Below, piece by piece: positions 9,837-19,642 of a stretch of 64,000 bases of DNA. The DNA is from DRQF01 sp964559135 (GTDB lineage: Bacteria > Planctomycetota > GCA-002687715 > DRQF01): NCBI GenBank assembly GCA_964559135.1, contig CAZLGG010000002.1:42232-106231 (forward strand), in the 5' to 3' direction. A model generated the notes under the pieces. That model ran no database searches and was not told where the DNA came from. It saw only the letters and a list, made by a program, of their open reading frames with translations. Within the stretch, counting starts at the first letter, position 1, and the number at the start of each line of letters is the position of its first letter. A program made the translations under genes and the position numbers.

Positions 9837-11852
9837 GTGAGTGCCGAGATCGATCGATTGGCCGTGGATACGGTTCGCTGTCTGGCCATGGACGCCGTCC
9901 AGAAGGCCAATTCCGGACATCCGGGTACGCCCATGGCGCTGGCGCCGGTGGCCCACGTCGTTTGGGACGAATTCCTGCGGTTCGCTCCGGACGACCCAAG
10001 ACATCCGGGGCGCGACCGTTTCGTGTTGTCGTGCGGACATGCCTCGATGCTCCTCTATGGGACGCTGCACCTGTGGGGGCAAGGCGTCTCCCTCGACGAC
10101 ATCAAGACGTTTCGCCAATGGGGGAGCCCGTGCGCCGGTCATCCGGAGTACGGCCACTGCCCGGCCGTGGAGACGACGACCGGTCCCTTGGGGCAGGGGT
10201 TTGCGAATGCGGTCGGTATGGCGCTCGCTCGCGAGTGGTTGGCGGCCCGGTACAACACGTCTGAGGTGCAGATCATCGACTGGCAGGTCATCGCCCTGGG
10301 TGGCGATGGCGATCTGATGGAAGGCCTCTCCTACGAAGCCGCGGCTTTGGCGGGGCATCTCGGTTTGGGCGCCCTCACCTGGATTTGGGACGACAACCGC
10401 ATCACCATCGAGGGAGCCACGGACCTGGCCTGGGGTGAGGACGTCCCCGCGCGGTTCCGCGCCCTCGGCTGGGAAACCCAGTCGGTGGACGACGCGAACG
10501 ACCTCGTCGCTCTTCGCGAGGTCCTCCGTACGGCGAAGCAGGAACGCGACAAGCCGCTGCTCATCCGCGTCCGCAGTCATATCGGCTACGGCGCCCCTCA
10601 CAAGCAGGATACGGCGGGTGCTCACGGAGCCCCTTTGGGTGAGGACGAGATTCGCGCGGCGAAGACGTTCTTCGGGTTCGATCCCGACCAGGATTTCCAG
10701 GTGCCCGAGGGCGTGCGCGAGGAGATGACGGCGCGCGGCCGCGCCAAGGGGGAAGCCCTGCGCAGCGACTGGGACGCTCGATGGACCGCCTTCGCGGCGA
10801 AGGAACCCGAGAAAGCACGCGAATTGAAGACCCTTCTCGCCGGCGATCTGCCGGAGGGTTGGGAGGAGGGGCTCCCACGGTTCGAGTCCTCCGAGAAGGG
10901 GCAGGCCGGGCGTGGGGCCTCCGGCAAGGTGTTGCAGAGCCTGGGCGCGGCCATCCCCTGGCTCGTCGGCGGTTCCGCCGACCTCGCGGGCTCGAACAAG
11001 ACGGAGATCGCGGGCGGAGGCGACTTCGAGAAGGACCGTTACGACGGCCGAAATCTGCACTTCGGAATCCGCGAGCACGCCATGGGCGCCATCGCCAATG
11101 GCATGGCGCTCTCGGGGCTGCGTCCCTACACGGGAACCTTCCTCGTCTTCAGCGACTACATGCGTCCTGTCCATCGTCTGGCCGCCATGATGAAACTCCC
11201 CGTCACGTGGATCTACACCCACGACAGCATCGGCGTCGGCGAGGACGGACCCACGCATCAACCCATCGAGCACGTGGCGAGCCTGCGCGCGATACCGGGG
11301 CTGGATGTCTACCGGCCAGGCGACGCCAACGAGGTCGTGGAGGCGTGGCGGAGCATCCTCGCCACGAAGGATCGTCCCTCGGCCATCGTCCTGAGCCGGC
11401 AGGCCCATTCCATTTTGGATCGGACACGGTTCGCGGCGGTGGAGGGAGTGCGTCGGGGTGGCTACGTGGTGGCGGACGGCGCGGGCGACTTGCCGGAGGT
11501 CATCCTTCTCGCCACGGGGAGTGAACTCGCCCTCGCCGTTCAGGCGTGGGAGCGTCTCACCGCGGACGGCGTCTCTGCGCGGGTCGTCAGTCTGCCCTGC
11601 TGGGAACTCTTCGAGCGTCAGGACGAGACCTACCGGGAGTCGGTGCTGCCGAACGCCGTCGTCGCCCGCGTCGCCGTCGAGGCGGGTTCCTCGTTCGGTT
11701 GGCAAAGGTACGTCGGCCGCCGCGGCGCGACCGTCACGCGCGACGACTTCGGTGCGTCCGCCCCGGGCGCGGAGCTCTTCCGCCGATTCGGATTCACCGT
11801 CGAAGCGGTGGTGGCCGCTGCGCGGGCTCAGATGGAAGCGGGCGGAGCATGA
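9837..11852 (+). CDS. tkt: Transketolase
   Basis: 671 residues, the usual length for transketolase, the thiamine-diphosphate enzyme that moves two-carbon units in the pentose phosphate and Calvin pathways. Visible hallmarks are [15 protein letters not shown] near the N-terminus, the ThDP motif GDGDLMEG with a downstream WDDN, and the pyrimidine-domain segment [18 protein letters not shown] with the catalytic Glu. The start is GTG, preceded by GGAG. The stop codon overlaps the ATG of the next gene (ATGA), indicating translational coupling. Confidence 0.96.
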   Translation: MSAEIDRLAVDTVRCLAMDAVQKANSGHPGTPMALAPVAHVVWDEFLRFAPDDPRHPGRDRFVLSCGHASMLLYGTLHLWGQGVSLDDIKTFRQWGSPCAGHPEYGHCPAVETTTGPLGQGFANAVGMALAREWLAARYNTSEVQIIDWQVIALGGDGDLMEGLSYEAAALAGHLGLGALTWIWDDNRITIEGATDLAWGEDVPARFRALGWETQSVDDANDLVALREVLRTAKQERDKPLLIRVRSHIGYGAPHKQDTAGAHGAPLGEDEIRAAKTFFGFDPDQDFQVPEGVREEMTARGRAKGEALRSDWDARWTAFAAKEPEKARELKTLLAGDLPEGWEEGLPRFESSEKGQAGRGASGKVLQSLGAAIPWLVGGSADLAGSNKTEIAGGGDFEKDRYDGRNLHFGIREHAMGAIANGMALSGLRPYTGTFLVFSDYMRPVHRLAAMMKLPVTWIYTHDSIGVGEDGPTHQPIEHVASLRAIPGLDVYRPGDANEVVEAWRSILATKDRPSAIVLSRQAHSILDRTRFAAVEGVRRGGYVVADGAGDLPEVILLATGSELALAVQAWERLTADGVSARVVSLPCWELFERQDETYRESVLPNAVVARVAVEAGSSFGWQRYVGRRGATVTRDDFGASAPGAELFRRFGFTVEAVVAAARAQMEAGGA

Positions 11853-13618
11853 CCGGGGGTGGCGGCGATTTCTCCAGTTTCGACGATCTGAAGAAACTCT
11901 TCGGCGGCGGTGACGAGGACGACGTGGAGGAAGCCTCCGACGCGTCGGAGGACGAACCCACCGCCGCCGACACGCAGGACGACCTCGAAGACGAGGAAGA
12001 GGGGGAAGCGGGCGCTCGCGAACGCATCGACGCGCGTCCGCCGGGCTTCGGTCCCATGGCCCACGGTCCTCCCTGCTACCGGGACGAGGACTCGGAGGAG
12101 ATGCTGCTCCTCCAGTCGTTCCGCATTCGGACCGTGTTCCCGGAGGACGTGCTCTTGGAGGTGGCGAACCTCCCCGACGATCCGTTGCCCTCCGACTACG
12201 AAGGCGTCGAGGAACGGGCCGATCTGCGAGGTGAGCGGATCTTCACCATCGATGGAGAGGACGCGAAGGACTTCGACGACGCCATCTGCATCAAGCCCCT
12301 GGACGACGGGGGCGTCCAGGTTTCCGTTCACATCGCCGATGTAAGCCACTACGTGCGCCCCGGCACCCGACTGGACGACGAGGCGCTCGCGCGCGCCACC
12401 AGTGTTTATGTCCCCGACCAGGTCGTCCCGATGTTACCGGAGGAGCTGTCCAACGGGCTCTGCTCGCTGGTTCCGGACCGCCCGCGTCTGGCGTTTTCCG
12501 TCTTCATGGACTTCGACCGGGAGGGACGCCGCACGTCGTACACCATGACCAAGAGCGTCATCCGCAGCATGCGTCGCTGCACGTACCGCCAAGTCCAGGA
12601 GTTGCTGGATGGCGTCGAGAACGAAAGGACGGAACGCATCAAGGATCTCGAGGAGGATCTCCGCCTCTTCCAAAGCTGGACCACGCGCCAGCAGGCCATT
12701 CGCGACCGCAAGGGGTCGCTTCGCATGCAGAGCGGCGAGAGGAAGTTCCGCTTCGATGCGGACGGAAACGTCCTGGGAGTCTACGAGGCCGAGACGTATT
12801 TCTCCCAGACGCTCATCGAGGAGACGGCATTGGCGGCGAACCAGGCCGTCGGCGATTTCTTCAAGCTGGCGGGGCTCCCCACCATCTACCGCATCCATCC
12901 GGAAAAGGACCCGGAGGAGCAGGCTGAGGTGCTGAAGAACCTGGAGAAGCTCGGTCTGCGCGTGCCGAAGAAGGAACGATTGACGGGGCGAGACATCGGC
13001 CAGATGGTGCGATTCGTTCGATCGCTCCCGAATGCCTCTTCGATGGTTCCCAGAGTGATGGGGCTTCTCGAGCGGGCGACCTACGAGGTCGCCGACGAGG
13101 AGGACGAAGCGGCTCACTTCGGTCTCGCGCGTCGCCACTACCTGCACTTCACCTCGCCGATTCGCAGGTATCCGGATCTCGTCGTCCACCGGATGCTCTT
13201 CGACGTCCTCACCGGAGGAGAAGACGCCGTCGCGGCCCTTCGCGAGGGGGAATGGGTGCGCGAACTCGTGGTGGTGGCGGGCCACGCATCGACCCAAGCG
13301 GAGGTGGCGGAGATGGCGGAGACCGCCATCGGCGATCTCAAGCTTTGCCAGCTGATGGAACCGCGCATCGGTGAGGAATTCGAAGCCGTCGTCGGGCGGG
13401 TGAGCCGTGGAGGCTTCGAGGTCGACCTCACCCAGGACTACATTCGCGGGTACTTGCCGGCCCGCACCATCGGCAGTCAGACGATCCTCGAGGGGACGAC
13501 CCTCAAGATCCGCACCCGTCGAGGGACGCGGGTGTTCCGGGAGGGGGACCGCATCAAGGTGCGCGTCCAGGACGTGGACTTTGTCCGCTTGAAGATCTTT
13601 TTCGAGTTGGCGGGCTAA
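11849..13618 (+). CDS. RNase II/R family (RNB domain) 3'-5' exoribonuclease, short form
   Basis: 589 residues from the ATG that overlaps the transketolase stop by four bases. The RNB domain starts near residue 125. It has the catalytic acidic cluster EDAKDFDDAI (~138-147), the HIADVSHYVRPGT segment and the closing LHFTSPIRRYPDLVVHR. A C-terminal S1-like beta-barrel follows (~500-589: GRVSRGGFEVDL, RIKVRVQDVD). The two N-terminal cold-shock domains of E. coli RNase II and RNase R are missing. In their place are ~60 residues rich in Asp and Glu. It should degrade single-stranded RNA. The N-terminus may change substrate selection, but that is inference. Confidence 0.88.
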   Translation: MTGGGGDFSSFDDLKKLFGGGDEDDVEEASDASEDEPTAADTQDDLEDEEEGEAGARERIDARPPGFGPMAHGPPCYRDEDSEEMLLLQSFRIRTVFPEDVLLEVANLPDDPLPSDYEGVEERADLRGERIFTIDGEDAKDFDDAICIKPLDDGGVQVSVHIADVSHYVRPGTRLDDEALARATSVYVPDQVVPMLPEELSNGLCSLVPDRPRLAFSVFMDFDREGRRTSYTMTKSVIRSMRRCTYRQVQELLDGVENERTERIKDLEEDLRLFQSWTTRQQAIRDRKGSLRMQSGERKFRFDADGNVLGVYEAETYFSQTLIEETALAANQAVGDFFKLAGLPTIYRIHPEKDPEEQAEVLKNLEKLGLRVPKKERLTGRDIGQMVRFVRSLPNASSMVPRVMGLLERATYEVADEEDEAAHFGLARRHYLHFTSPIRRYPDLVVHRMLFDVLTGGEDAVAALREGEWVRELVVVAGHASTQAEVAEMAETAIGDLKLCQLMEPRIGEEFEAVVGRVSRGGFEVDLTQDYIRGYLPARTIGSQTILEGTTLKIRTRRGTRVFREGDRIKVRVQDVDFVRLKIFFELAG

Positions 13619-13624
13619 GAGGCT

Positions 13625-13724
13625 GGAGTGGCGACGTCCCCTGGATTGACGACGTCCCCGTCGTCCTGCCTCCCTTCCTTCTTTCATCGCCCGCCAAGGC
13701 AGCGGACGAGGACGTTCCCACTCC
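13625..13724. repeat. Intergenic repeat block, GGAGTGrCGACGTCC family
   Basis: Directly after the RNB gene there are two forward copies of a short motif (from 13625 and from about 13646) and one inverted copy (13704-13724). The ends GGAGTGGCGACGTCC and GGACGTTCCCACTCC can pair to form a long imperfect hairpin. Related motifs occur at 23243-23316 and 47318-47359. The block sits between convergent genes and may act as a bidirectional terminator or a REP-like element. Confidence 0.6.
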
Positions 13725-13784
13725 ACGAGACGAGGCATGGCGTCGGGTGAAGGCGTCGGGTCCTGCGGCGGGTCGCCCCGCCGC

Positions 13785-16019
13785 TCAAAGGTTGCGCTGA
13801 AAGAAGGCGGTCATCTTCCGCATGAAATGTTGCCGGTCCTTACCCCGCAGTCCGTGGAGGCGGCCCGGATAGACGAAGTAGTCCACGTCCTTGCCGGCCT
13901 GGATCGACTTCTCGAGAAAGTCCAAGGTGTTCTGCCAGACGACGGTTTTGTCGCCCGAACCGTGGACGACGAGCAACCGGGCCTGCAGGTCCGCGATGTG
14001 GCGTCCGGGGTCGGCGTCGTCGTAGCCTTTCTCGTTCTCCTCGGGGCGGTCCATGTAGCGCTCGCCGTACCCGGTCTCGTAGTAGCGCCAATCCGTCACG
14101 GGCGCCCCCGCCACCGCGGCCTTGAAGCGTTGGGGCGCCTTGGTCACCAGCGAAAGGGTCATGAATCCCCCGTAACTCCAGCCGTGAACACCGACGCGAT
14201 GGGGGTCCGCGAAGCCCATGGAGATCACCTTGTCGAGCGCTGCCACCTGATCCTTGACTTCGAGGTCGCCCAGGTGGCGATGAAGGCACTGCACCCAGTC
14301 GATCCCGCGATTGAGAGTGCCTCGGCCATCCACCCTAAAGACGACATACCCGTGTGTCGCCATGTAGTGGAGCCAGAGGTTTGACGCACCCAAGCCTCCC
14401 ATGAATTCGTTCTTGACGAACTGGGAGTGGGGCCCGGAGTAGACCCAAAGCAGGACGGGATACTTTTTGCCTTCCTCCAACTTCGGCGGCGTGATCATGT
14501 AGCCGTAGAGGTCCTGACCGTCGTCGGTCTTCGCCTGGAAAAAGGACTCCTTGCCCAACACGTAGTCCGCGAGAGGGCTGCGAGCGTGATTGACCGTCGT
14601 GGTTTTTCCCGTGTCGACCGCGATGACGTCGGTCTGGGGGAGTGAACCCAAGCGACTCCATGTGTCGAGGACCGCATTGCCGTTCGGAGAGATGAGGGGG
14701 GAGTGCTGGCCGGACTCGGTCGTGACCTGACGAAACGTCTGTCCCTCGTCGAACGTGATGGCGGCGTCGGTGGGCTTGGTGAAGTCCACGTGCGCCTTGG
14801 GCGGAACGATTCGGCCCAAAAAGAGATGCATGTCTCGAGGATCCTTGCCCGTCGCCGTGAAGAAGAATTGCCCGGGGTGCCCGTTGCGCCACTCGAGAAA
14901 CTCGGAGACATCGAAGTCGCCCTTCGTCACCTGCTGGAGCAGATGCCCGTCGCCCGTGTAGAGGTAGAGGTGGTTGAAGCCGTCGCGGGGCGAGAACCAA
15001 AGGAATCGCCCGCTGTCGTCGGGGAGGAAGATGGGGCCGTGTTCGGGCTCCACCCACTGCTCGTCCTTCTCCTCGAAGAGGGTGGCGAGCCTCTTGCCCG
15101 TGGCGGCGTCGTAGCGCACCAGTTGCATGGCGTTCTGAGCGCGGTTGACGTGGGCGACGTAGATCGATTCGCCCTTGGGACCCCAGGTCACGTTCGTCAG
15201 GTACTCGTCGACGGTCGGGTCGGTGGCGAGCCAGACGAGCTCGTCCGTGTGGCTGTCATAGATGCCTACCCGGACTGCACTCCCGGCCTGTCCGGCCATG
15301 GGGTAGCGGCCAAGGACGTGCTGGGCCGGACGAGGCTTCCAGTCGATGAACGGATAGGGAAGAATCGGGCGCAAGTCCTCTGAGTAGAAGCCAAGCCGTC
15401 GACTCGTGGGATCCCACCAAAGTCCATCCTTGATCCCGAATTCGACACGCGAGACGGAAAGGCCGTAGGTGAGGAACTCGAAACCGTCGCGGGTCACCTG
15501 AAACACCGTCCCGTCCGGTTTTCTCACATAGACATTTTTGTCCTTGGAGTAGGCGGCCTGCTTGTGATCCGGCGAGATCGATTGGGCCTCGGCGTCGTCC
15601 GGGAGTTCGAGCAGCCGGCGCAGTGTCGAGTGCTCGATGTTCAGTTCAAACAGGCCGCCGGCGCCTTCGATGACGGCCGTCGAAGGCCCCGTCCATTTCG
15701 CGCCCGCCAAAGCCGTGAATGGGAGGCCCTTGGCCCCGGCCTTGTCGACCAGGCTCCTGAAGGTCTTCCCGTTCAAAAGCAGTTTCGGTTCGGGTGATTC
15801 CGGCGTCGCTTCCAGCCAGGCCAAGCCGTCTCGCGTGCGGGCGAGCCAGGTGTAGTGCTCTCCGTCTCCCTTCCAGGAGAGGCCGAAGAGCCCGCGGGGC
15901 ATGAGGCGTCCCGGGGTGAGGGCGTCATCCAGCGTGAGCTCGCGGGCCTGGGTCGTGACTTGGGCCGAGGCCGTGGCGACGAAGAGAAGCAGAGTGAGGG
16001 CGAGAAGGCGACGTTTCAT
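13785..16019 (-). CDS. Secreted S9 family peptidase (dipeptidyl peptidase IV type)
   Basis: 744 residues with a signal peptide (residues 1-19, ending ATASA). The N-terminal half is a DPP-IV beta-propeller. The C-terminal alpha/beta-hydrolase domain has the nucleophile motif GWSYGG (Ser615), the acid in GSGDKTV (Asp690) and the histidine in GRLHGLRG (His722). Family members cleave dipeptides, often Xaa-Pro, from peptides in the periplasm. An AGGAG precedes the ATG, and the upstream leader contains a perfect 7-bp hairpin at 16039-16059 and a TACACT -10-like hexamer at 16069-16074. The gene is monocistronic. Confidence 0.92.
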   Translation of the reverse strand: MKRRLLALTLLLFVATASAQVTTQARELTLDDALTPGRLMPRGLFGLSWKGDGEHYTWLARTRDGLAWLEATPESPEPKLLLNGKTFRSLVDKAGAKGLPFTALAGAKWTGPSTAVIEGAGGLFELNIEHSTLRRLLELPDDAEAQSISPDHKQAAYSKDKNVYVRKPDGTVFQVTRDGFEFLTYGLSVSRVEFGIKDGLWWDPTSRRLGFYSEDLRPILPYPFIDWKPRPAQHVLGRYPMAGQAGSAVRVGIYDSHTDELVWLATDPTVDEYLTNVTWGPKGESIYVAHVNRAQNAMQLVRYDAATGKRLATLFEEKDEQWVEPEHGPIFLPDDSGRFLWFSPRDGFNHLYLYTGDGHLLQQVTKGDFDVSEFLEWRNGHPGQFFFTATGKDPRDMHLFLGRIVPPKAHVDFTKPTDAAITFDEGQTFRQVTTESGQHSPLISPNGNAVLDTWSRLGSLPQTDVIAVDTGKTTTVNHARSPLADYVLGKESFFQAKTDDGQDLYGYMITPPKLEEGKKYPVLLWVYSGPHSQFVKNEFMGGLGASNLWLHYMATHGYVVFRVDGRGTLNRGIDWVQCLHRHLGDLEVKDQVAALDKVISMGFADPHRVGVHGWSYGGFMTLSLVTKAPQRFKAAVAGAPVTDWRYYETGYGERYMDRPEENEKGYDDADPGRHIADLQARLLVVHGSGDKTVVWQNTLDFLEKSIQAGKDVDYFVYPGRLHGLRGKDRQHFMRKMTAFFQRNL

Positions 16020-16110
16020 GAGAGACTCCTATTCCCTGGCTCCGGCGGGGATCCGGAGCGGCGGAGGGAGTGTATCAAATCGGGTGCGTGTGTCGCCGCG
16101 AAGCCGTCGA

Positions 16111-16893
16111 CTATCCGTACGGGTTGACGCGCCAGAGCTTGAGCGAGATTCCCAGCAGAGCCCGCACGGCGTAGACGCAGACGATGAACGCGTAGCCGAG
16201 GAAGTAGATCTCGACGTGGTTGACGATGCAGAGAATGAGGATGTAGCTGGGGTAGTCGATCACGAAGCTCCCGACCTTTTCCACCCACCCGATGAGGCGT
16301 GCGAGCGGGCTCGGGCTTCCACCGCCCTCTCCTGGAGGGAAGGCTTCTTTCCACTCGGCGCGCTTGACGAATTGGGTGCAGGAAATCCCGATCGAAAGGC
16401 CCAGGAGACCCGCGAGCCCGATCCACAGGACACCCTCCGGTCCCAAGTGCAGCGCATCGATCGTCTTTTGCAACAGGGTCGGCGTGGAATCTTCCATGGC
16501 CTGTCGATAGAGGCGAACCGCGATGGAAACGAAGATGAAATAGGCTTTGAGTTCATCGATGAAGAAATCGAAGTACATCCCGATCACGGACCCGGCTTTT
16601 CGGAGTCGGGCCAATTGACCGTCGAGGGCGTCAAGCATGTGCGCCAGCATGAAGAGGGCGCCACCCACGAGGAGTCCTCGCCACGTGAGGTCCACGGCCT
16701 GAAACACGGTGCCGGCGAGTGCCACGACGAGGGAAAGAATCGTGACCTGATTCGGCGTGATGCGACCATTGCGGATGAAATATAGGATGAAGGAGGCGAG
16801 GGGGCGGGAGAAATAGCGGAATGCCACACCCTCCTTGGCGCCCAGGGTCGTCTGCCGGTGCAGCTCTTTGATCTCTTTCCACGCGGAACTCAT
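16111..16893 (-). CDS. CDP-alcohol phosphatidyltransferase family membrane protein
   Basis: 260 residues from the ATG at 16893, preceded by GAGGGAG; a longer start at 16938 is possible. The diagnostic CDP-alcohol phosphotransferase motif D-x2-D-G-x2-A-R-x8-G-x3-D-x3-D is complete at DALDGQLARLRKAG...DFFID. Several membrane segments flank it. The family joins a CDP-linked lipid to an alcohol such as inositol, glycerol phosphate or serine, or a CDP-alcohol to a lipid. The acceptor cannot be assigned from sequence. It is divergent from the DNA-binding protein at 17131. Confidence 0.88.
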   Translation of the reverse strand: MSSAWKEIKELHRQTTLGAKEGVAFRYFSRPLASFILYFIRNGRITPNQVTILSLVVALAGTVFQAVDLTWRGLLVGGALFMLAHMLDALDGQLARLRKAGSVIGMYFDFFIDELKAYFIFVSIAVRLYRQAMEDSTPTLLQKTIDALHLGPEGVLWIGLAGLLGLSIGISCTQFVKRAEWKEAFPPGEGGGSPSPLARLIGWVEKVGSFVIDYPSYILILCIVNHVEIYFLGYAFIVCVYAVRALLGISLKLWRVNPYG

Positions 16894-17031
16894 GAGGAGG
16901 CTCCCTCGAAAACGGTCATGGGATTCGTGGCGCCTCATAACAAGGGGGCGGAAACCCCTCCAGCGACCGGGATTCGTCCCGCCAGGAACGGGCCGTGTTT
17001 TCGTGTCCTTCGGACCGGTCTTTACGATCAA

Positions 17032-17059
17032 TTGACGACGTGCATGGTGTTTCTATGGA
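17032..17059 (+). promoter_or_regulatory. Possible promoter for the 17131 gene
   Basis: TTGACG at 17032-17037 is followed after 16 bases by TATGGA at 17054-17059, in an AT-richer divergent intergenic region. The -10 match is weak, so this is tentative. Confidence 0.3.
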
Positions 17060-17130
17060 GATGTGTTTGTCATTGTTGGTTACGAACTGTTCGACTTGAT
17101 CGTTATCTCGGATTTTTGAGGGAAAAGACC

Positions 17131-17637
17131 GTGGCACGTAAAAGCAATCTCGGAATGTCCATTGATGCCGTCCTGGCCGAAGCCAATCAGCGGATCTTGA
17201 GGGAGGTCATCAGCGGGCTCTCCGGCGACACGACCCTGGGCGCACTCGTCAGCGAGTTGGAGGCGAGGGGCTTGAATTCGCAGTTGATGTCGCTGTCGAT
17301 CGATGAGTTCGCCTCGTCACGCTCCGGTGCGCCCGTTTCAGGAAAAAGGGCGAAGGCGCCGGCCAAGACGAGAGGTCGTAAGCCCCGCACCAAGTTCAAC
17401 ACGCGCTTGGAGTCGGGACGTGATGCGCTCGATGAGGCAATGCTCGAATTCCTCACCGAGAACGGCCCTTGCCGGTCCGAATCCATCACGAAATCGATGG
17501 GCGTCACGACGGCTCAGGTTCGCAAGTCCGCCCAGCGCTTGGCAAAAAAGGGCGCCGTGTCGATCACGGGCAATCGGCGAGGCACGACCTACGGGATCAA
17601 GAAGGCTCGCAAGAAGTCCAAGAAGGGCAAGAAGTAA
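17131..17637 (+). CDS. Lysine-rich winged-helix DNA-binding protein, unassigned
   Basis: 168 residues from a GTG with GAGGG nine bases upstream. The N-terminal part (1-65) is helical (NLGMSIDAVLAEANQRILRE...). A basic linker follows (~70-90: GKRAKAPAKTRGRKPRTK, an AT-hook-like GRKP). Then comes a small winged helix (~100-155: AMLEFLTENGPCRSESITK, TTAQVRKSAQRLAKKGAVS), and the protein ends in a Lys-rich tail. The composition suggests a nucleoid-associated or histone-H1-like protein. No specific family was recognised and no target can be named. Confidence 0.6.
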   Translation: MARKSNLGMSIDAVLAEANQRILREVISGLSGDTTLGALVSELEARGLNSQLMSLSIDEFASSRSGAPVSGKRAKAPAKTRGRKPRTKFNTRLESGRDALDEAMLEFLTENGPCRSESITKSMGVTTAQVRKSAQRLAKKGAVSITGNRRGTTYGIKKARKKSKKGKK

Positions 17638-17643
17638 CTCTTC

Positions 17644-17679
17644 CCCTCGGCGAACGTTCCCCTCACCGCTCGCCGAGGG
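17644..17679. terminator. Inverted repeat between convergent genes, probable bidirectional terminator
   Basis: CCCTCGGCGA (17644-17653) and TCGCCGAGGG (17670-17679) form a perfect 10-bp stem around a 16-base loop. It lies just after the 17637 stop and before the 17708 stop of the opposing gene. There is no clear T-run. Confidence 0.5.
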
Positions 17680-17707
17680 CGATCTGTTTGCCGCGGACCC
17701 GGAGGGG

Positions 17708-19575
17708 TCAGTGGCAGCAGCTTTTCTTCGGTTCGGGGTCGGCGGTGCAGCAGGAGGAGCCTTCCTCGGCTTCGCCCGCCCATGCGAGGACCCGTCCCAC
17801 GAATCCTCGGGAACCCTGTCTGAGGATGGACCCCACCAACATGGCGACGAGAAGGCCGAGCGCCGCCCATTGGGTGGGCGTGCCGTGGGCGTGATCGGCG
17901 GCGCCCGCGAGCGCCGAACCGTGCGCCTCGGGGAGAATCGCGTTGACGCCGTAGCCCATTCCAATGGTGACGAGAGCCACGGTGACCGCGAAGGCGAAGG
18001 CGACTTTCTTCCCGTGAAGGTCCGAGAGGATGCCGAAGGTCGTGGCATTCGTGGCGGGGCCCGTGAGCAGAAAAGCCAGCGCCGCGCCCGGGGAGACCCC
18101 CTTCAGCAGGAAGACGGCGACGAGGGGCGTCGCCCCCGAGGCGCAGACATAGACGGGCATGCCGAGAATGGCGAACAGCGGCACTTCGAGCCAACGGGGT
18201 ACGGCGTGGACGATGTCCTCGCCGAGGATGGGGGCGGCCACGGCCGCGATGACGAGGCCGAGAAGAATCCACGGGCCCGTGGAGTCGAAGAGGTCCACGA
18301 CGCCCACGCGGAAGGCCTCTTTCAGGCGTTCGAACCAGGGGCCGTCCGGCTCTTCGGGAGGCAGCTCCACGGCCTCCGATCCGTTCCCCCCGAAACGGGC
18401 GAGAAGGCGGCCCACCACCAGAGCCAGGACGGCGGCCGCAGCCACGCGAGCGATCGCCATGTCCGCGCCGAGGAGCGGCCACGAGAGGAGGATCGCATCC
18501 AATCCCAGCTCCGGCGTCGCCACCAGGAACGCGAGTGCGGCGGAAAGGGGCACGCCCTGGGTGACGAGGCTTCGGTAGACGGGAATGACGCCGCACGAGC
18601 AGATGGGAAGAGGAAGTCCGAAAAGCATGCCCTTCCATGAGCGCGTGGTCGCACCCCCTCGTTTCATCCAACCGACGGTCGCTTTGGGCAGGAAGACCTG
18701 CACGAGCCCGGCCAGGATGAAGGCGATCACGAGTGCGGGCGCACTGGCCAGGCTCAGCTCGAGCAGCGTGTCGCCGAATCCGCCGCTCCCGGCGGCGGCG
18801 TGCTCATGGATGGCCCCCAGGNNNNNNNNNNACGGGTCTCCTCCTCGCAGAGCGGCGAATGGTAGATGGCCCCCAGGCCCGCGAGGATCCAGGCGACAAG
18901 CGCGATGCCGAGAAGACCGCCGACCCCTCCAGCTCGCCGTTGCGTCGCGCCCAGCGCTCCCGTGCCCAGACGGATGCGGTGAAGAACCACGTGAAGCAGG
19001 GCTCCTCCCATGAGGCCCTGGAAAAGCCCCGCCATGCTTTCGTTTGCGTTGGCGGCGAGCGGTTCCGCGAAGATGTACCCGATCAACGTTCCGGAGGCCA
19101 TGAGCGCCAGCAGCATCCAGGCGACTTTCCTGCCGCCGGAGGGTCGAACGAGCCACCAGACCGTCATCCCCGCGGGGATGCGGTGGAGGACCACGGCCAG
19201 GGCGAGCAAACTCGAGGCCAGCCCGTGCGCTCCGCTCCACAGGGCCAAACCGTCCACCACGGCGTGGGTCAACAGACCGAGGATGCCCAGCGCGAGGGCC
19301 GCGCGGTGGGCGGTTCCGGCGAGTCCCTGGATCATGGATTCGAAGATCGTCGGGCCGAAGATGCCCACGACCGCCAGAACGAGGGCCCACCAGCCTGCAT
19401 GCCGGACGCTCTCCGGGAGGACGTGTCCCAGGATGATGCCGCTCATGGCGACGAACGTGAATCCGTCGACCGCCGCGGCCACAAAGCCTTTGCGTGCGGC
19501 GATCCGATCCAGAAGAGGCCCCAGGCCGAGGGCGAGCAATGCGAGGATCAAGTAGATCACGGGGGAGGGTGACAA
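17708..19575 (-). CDS. ZIP-like domain fused to DUF318-type permease, heavy-metal efflux transporter; interrupted by an assembly gap
   Basis: The N-terminal part (19575 down to ~18832) has about seven membrane segments and ZIP-like metal-site motifs THAVVDGLA and LHRIPAGMTVWW. The part after the gap is a permease with PICSCGVIPV, ATPELGLD and GPATNATTFG. It resembles SO_0444/ArsP-type Cu/Zn or organoarsenical exporters, and its tail carries Cys pairs (SCCTADPEPKKSCCH) suited to soft-metal binding. The two parts are in different frames across a 10-N gap (18822-18831). A 13-base direct repeat on both sides suggests the frame break is an assembly artefact. The start is TTG at 19575 or GTG at 19560; no strong ribosome site is seen. 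Confidence 0.75.
18822..18831. other. Assembly gap (10 N) inside the metal-transporter gene
   Basis: The placeholder length is probably arbitrary. The sequence GATGGCCCCCAGG occurs on both sides (18809-18821 and 18865-18877). Joining at that repeat gives one continuous reading frame. Confidence 0.95.
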
Positions 19576-19642
19576 GGGGGAACGCGGGACCCAAATCCCC
19601 GTCTACCCGCGGAGAATCCGTTGGTGTAGAGTGACCGCCCCT

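Noticed and set aside
13619..13784. CRISPR array in the repeat-containing intergenic regions
   Set aside because: Too few copies, no regular spacers, mixed orientation and no cas genes.
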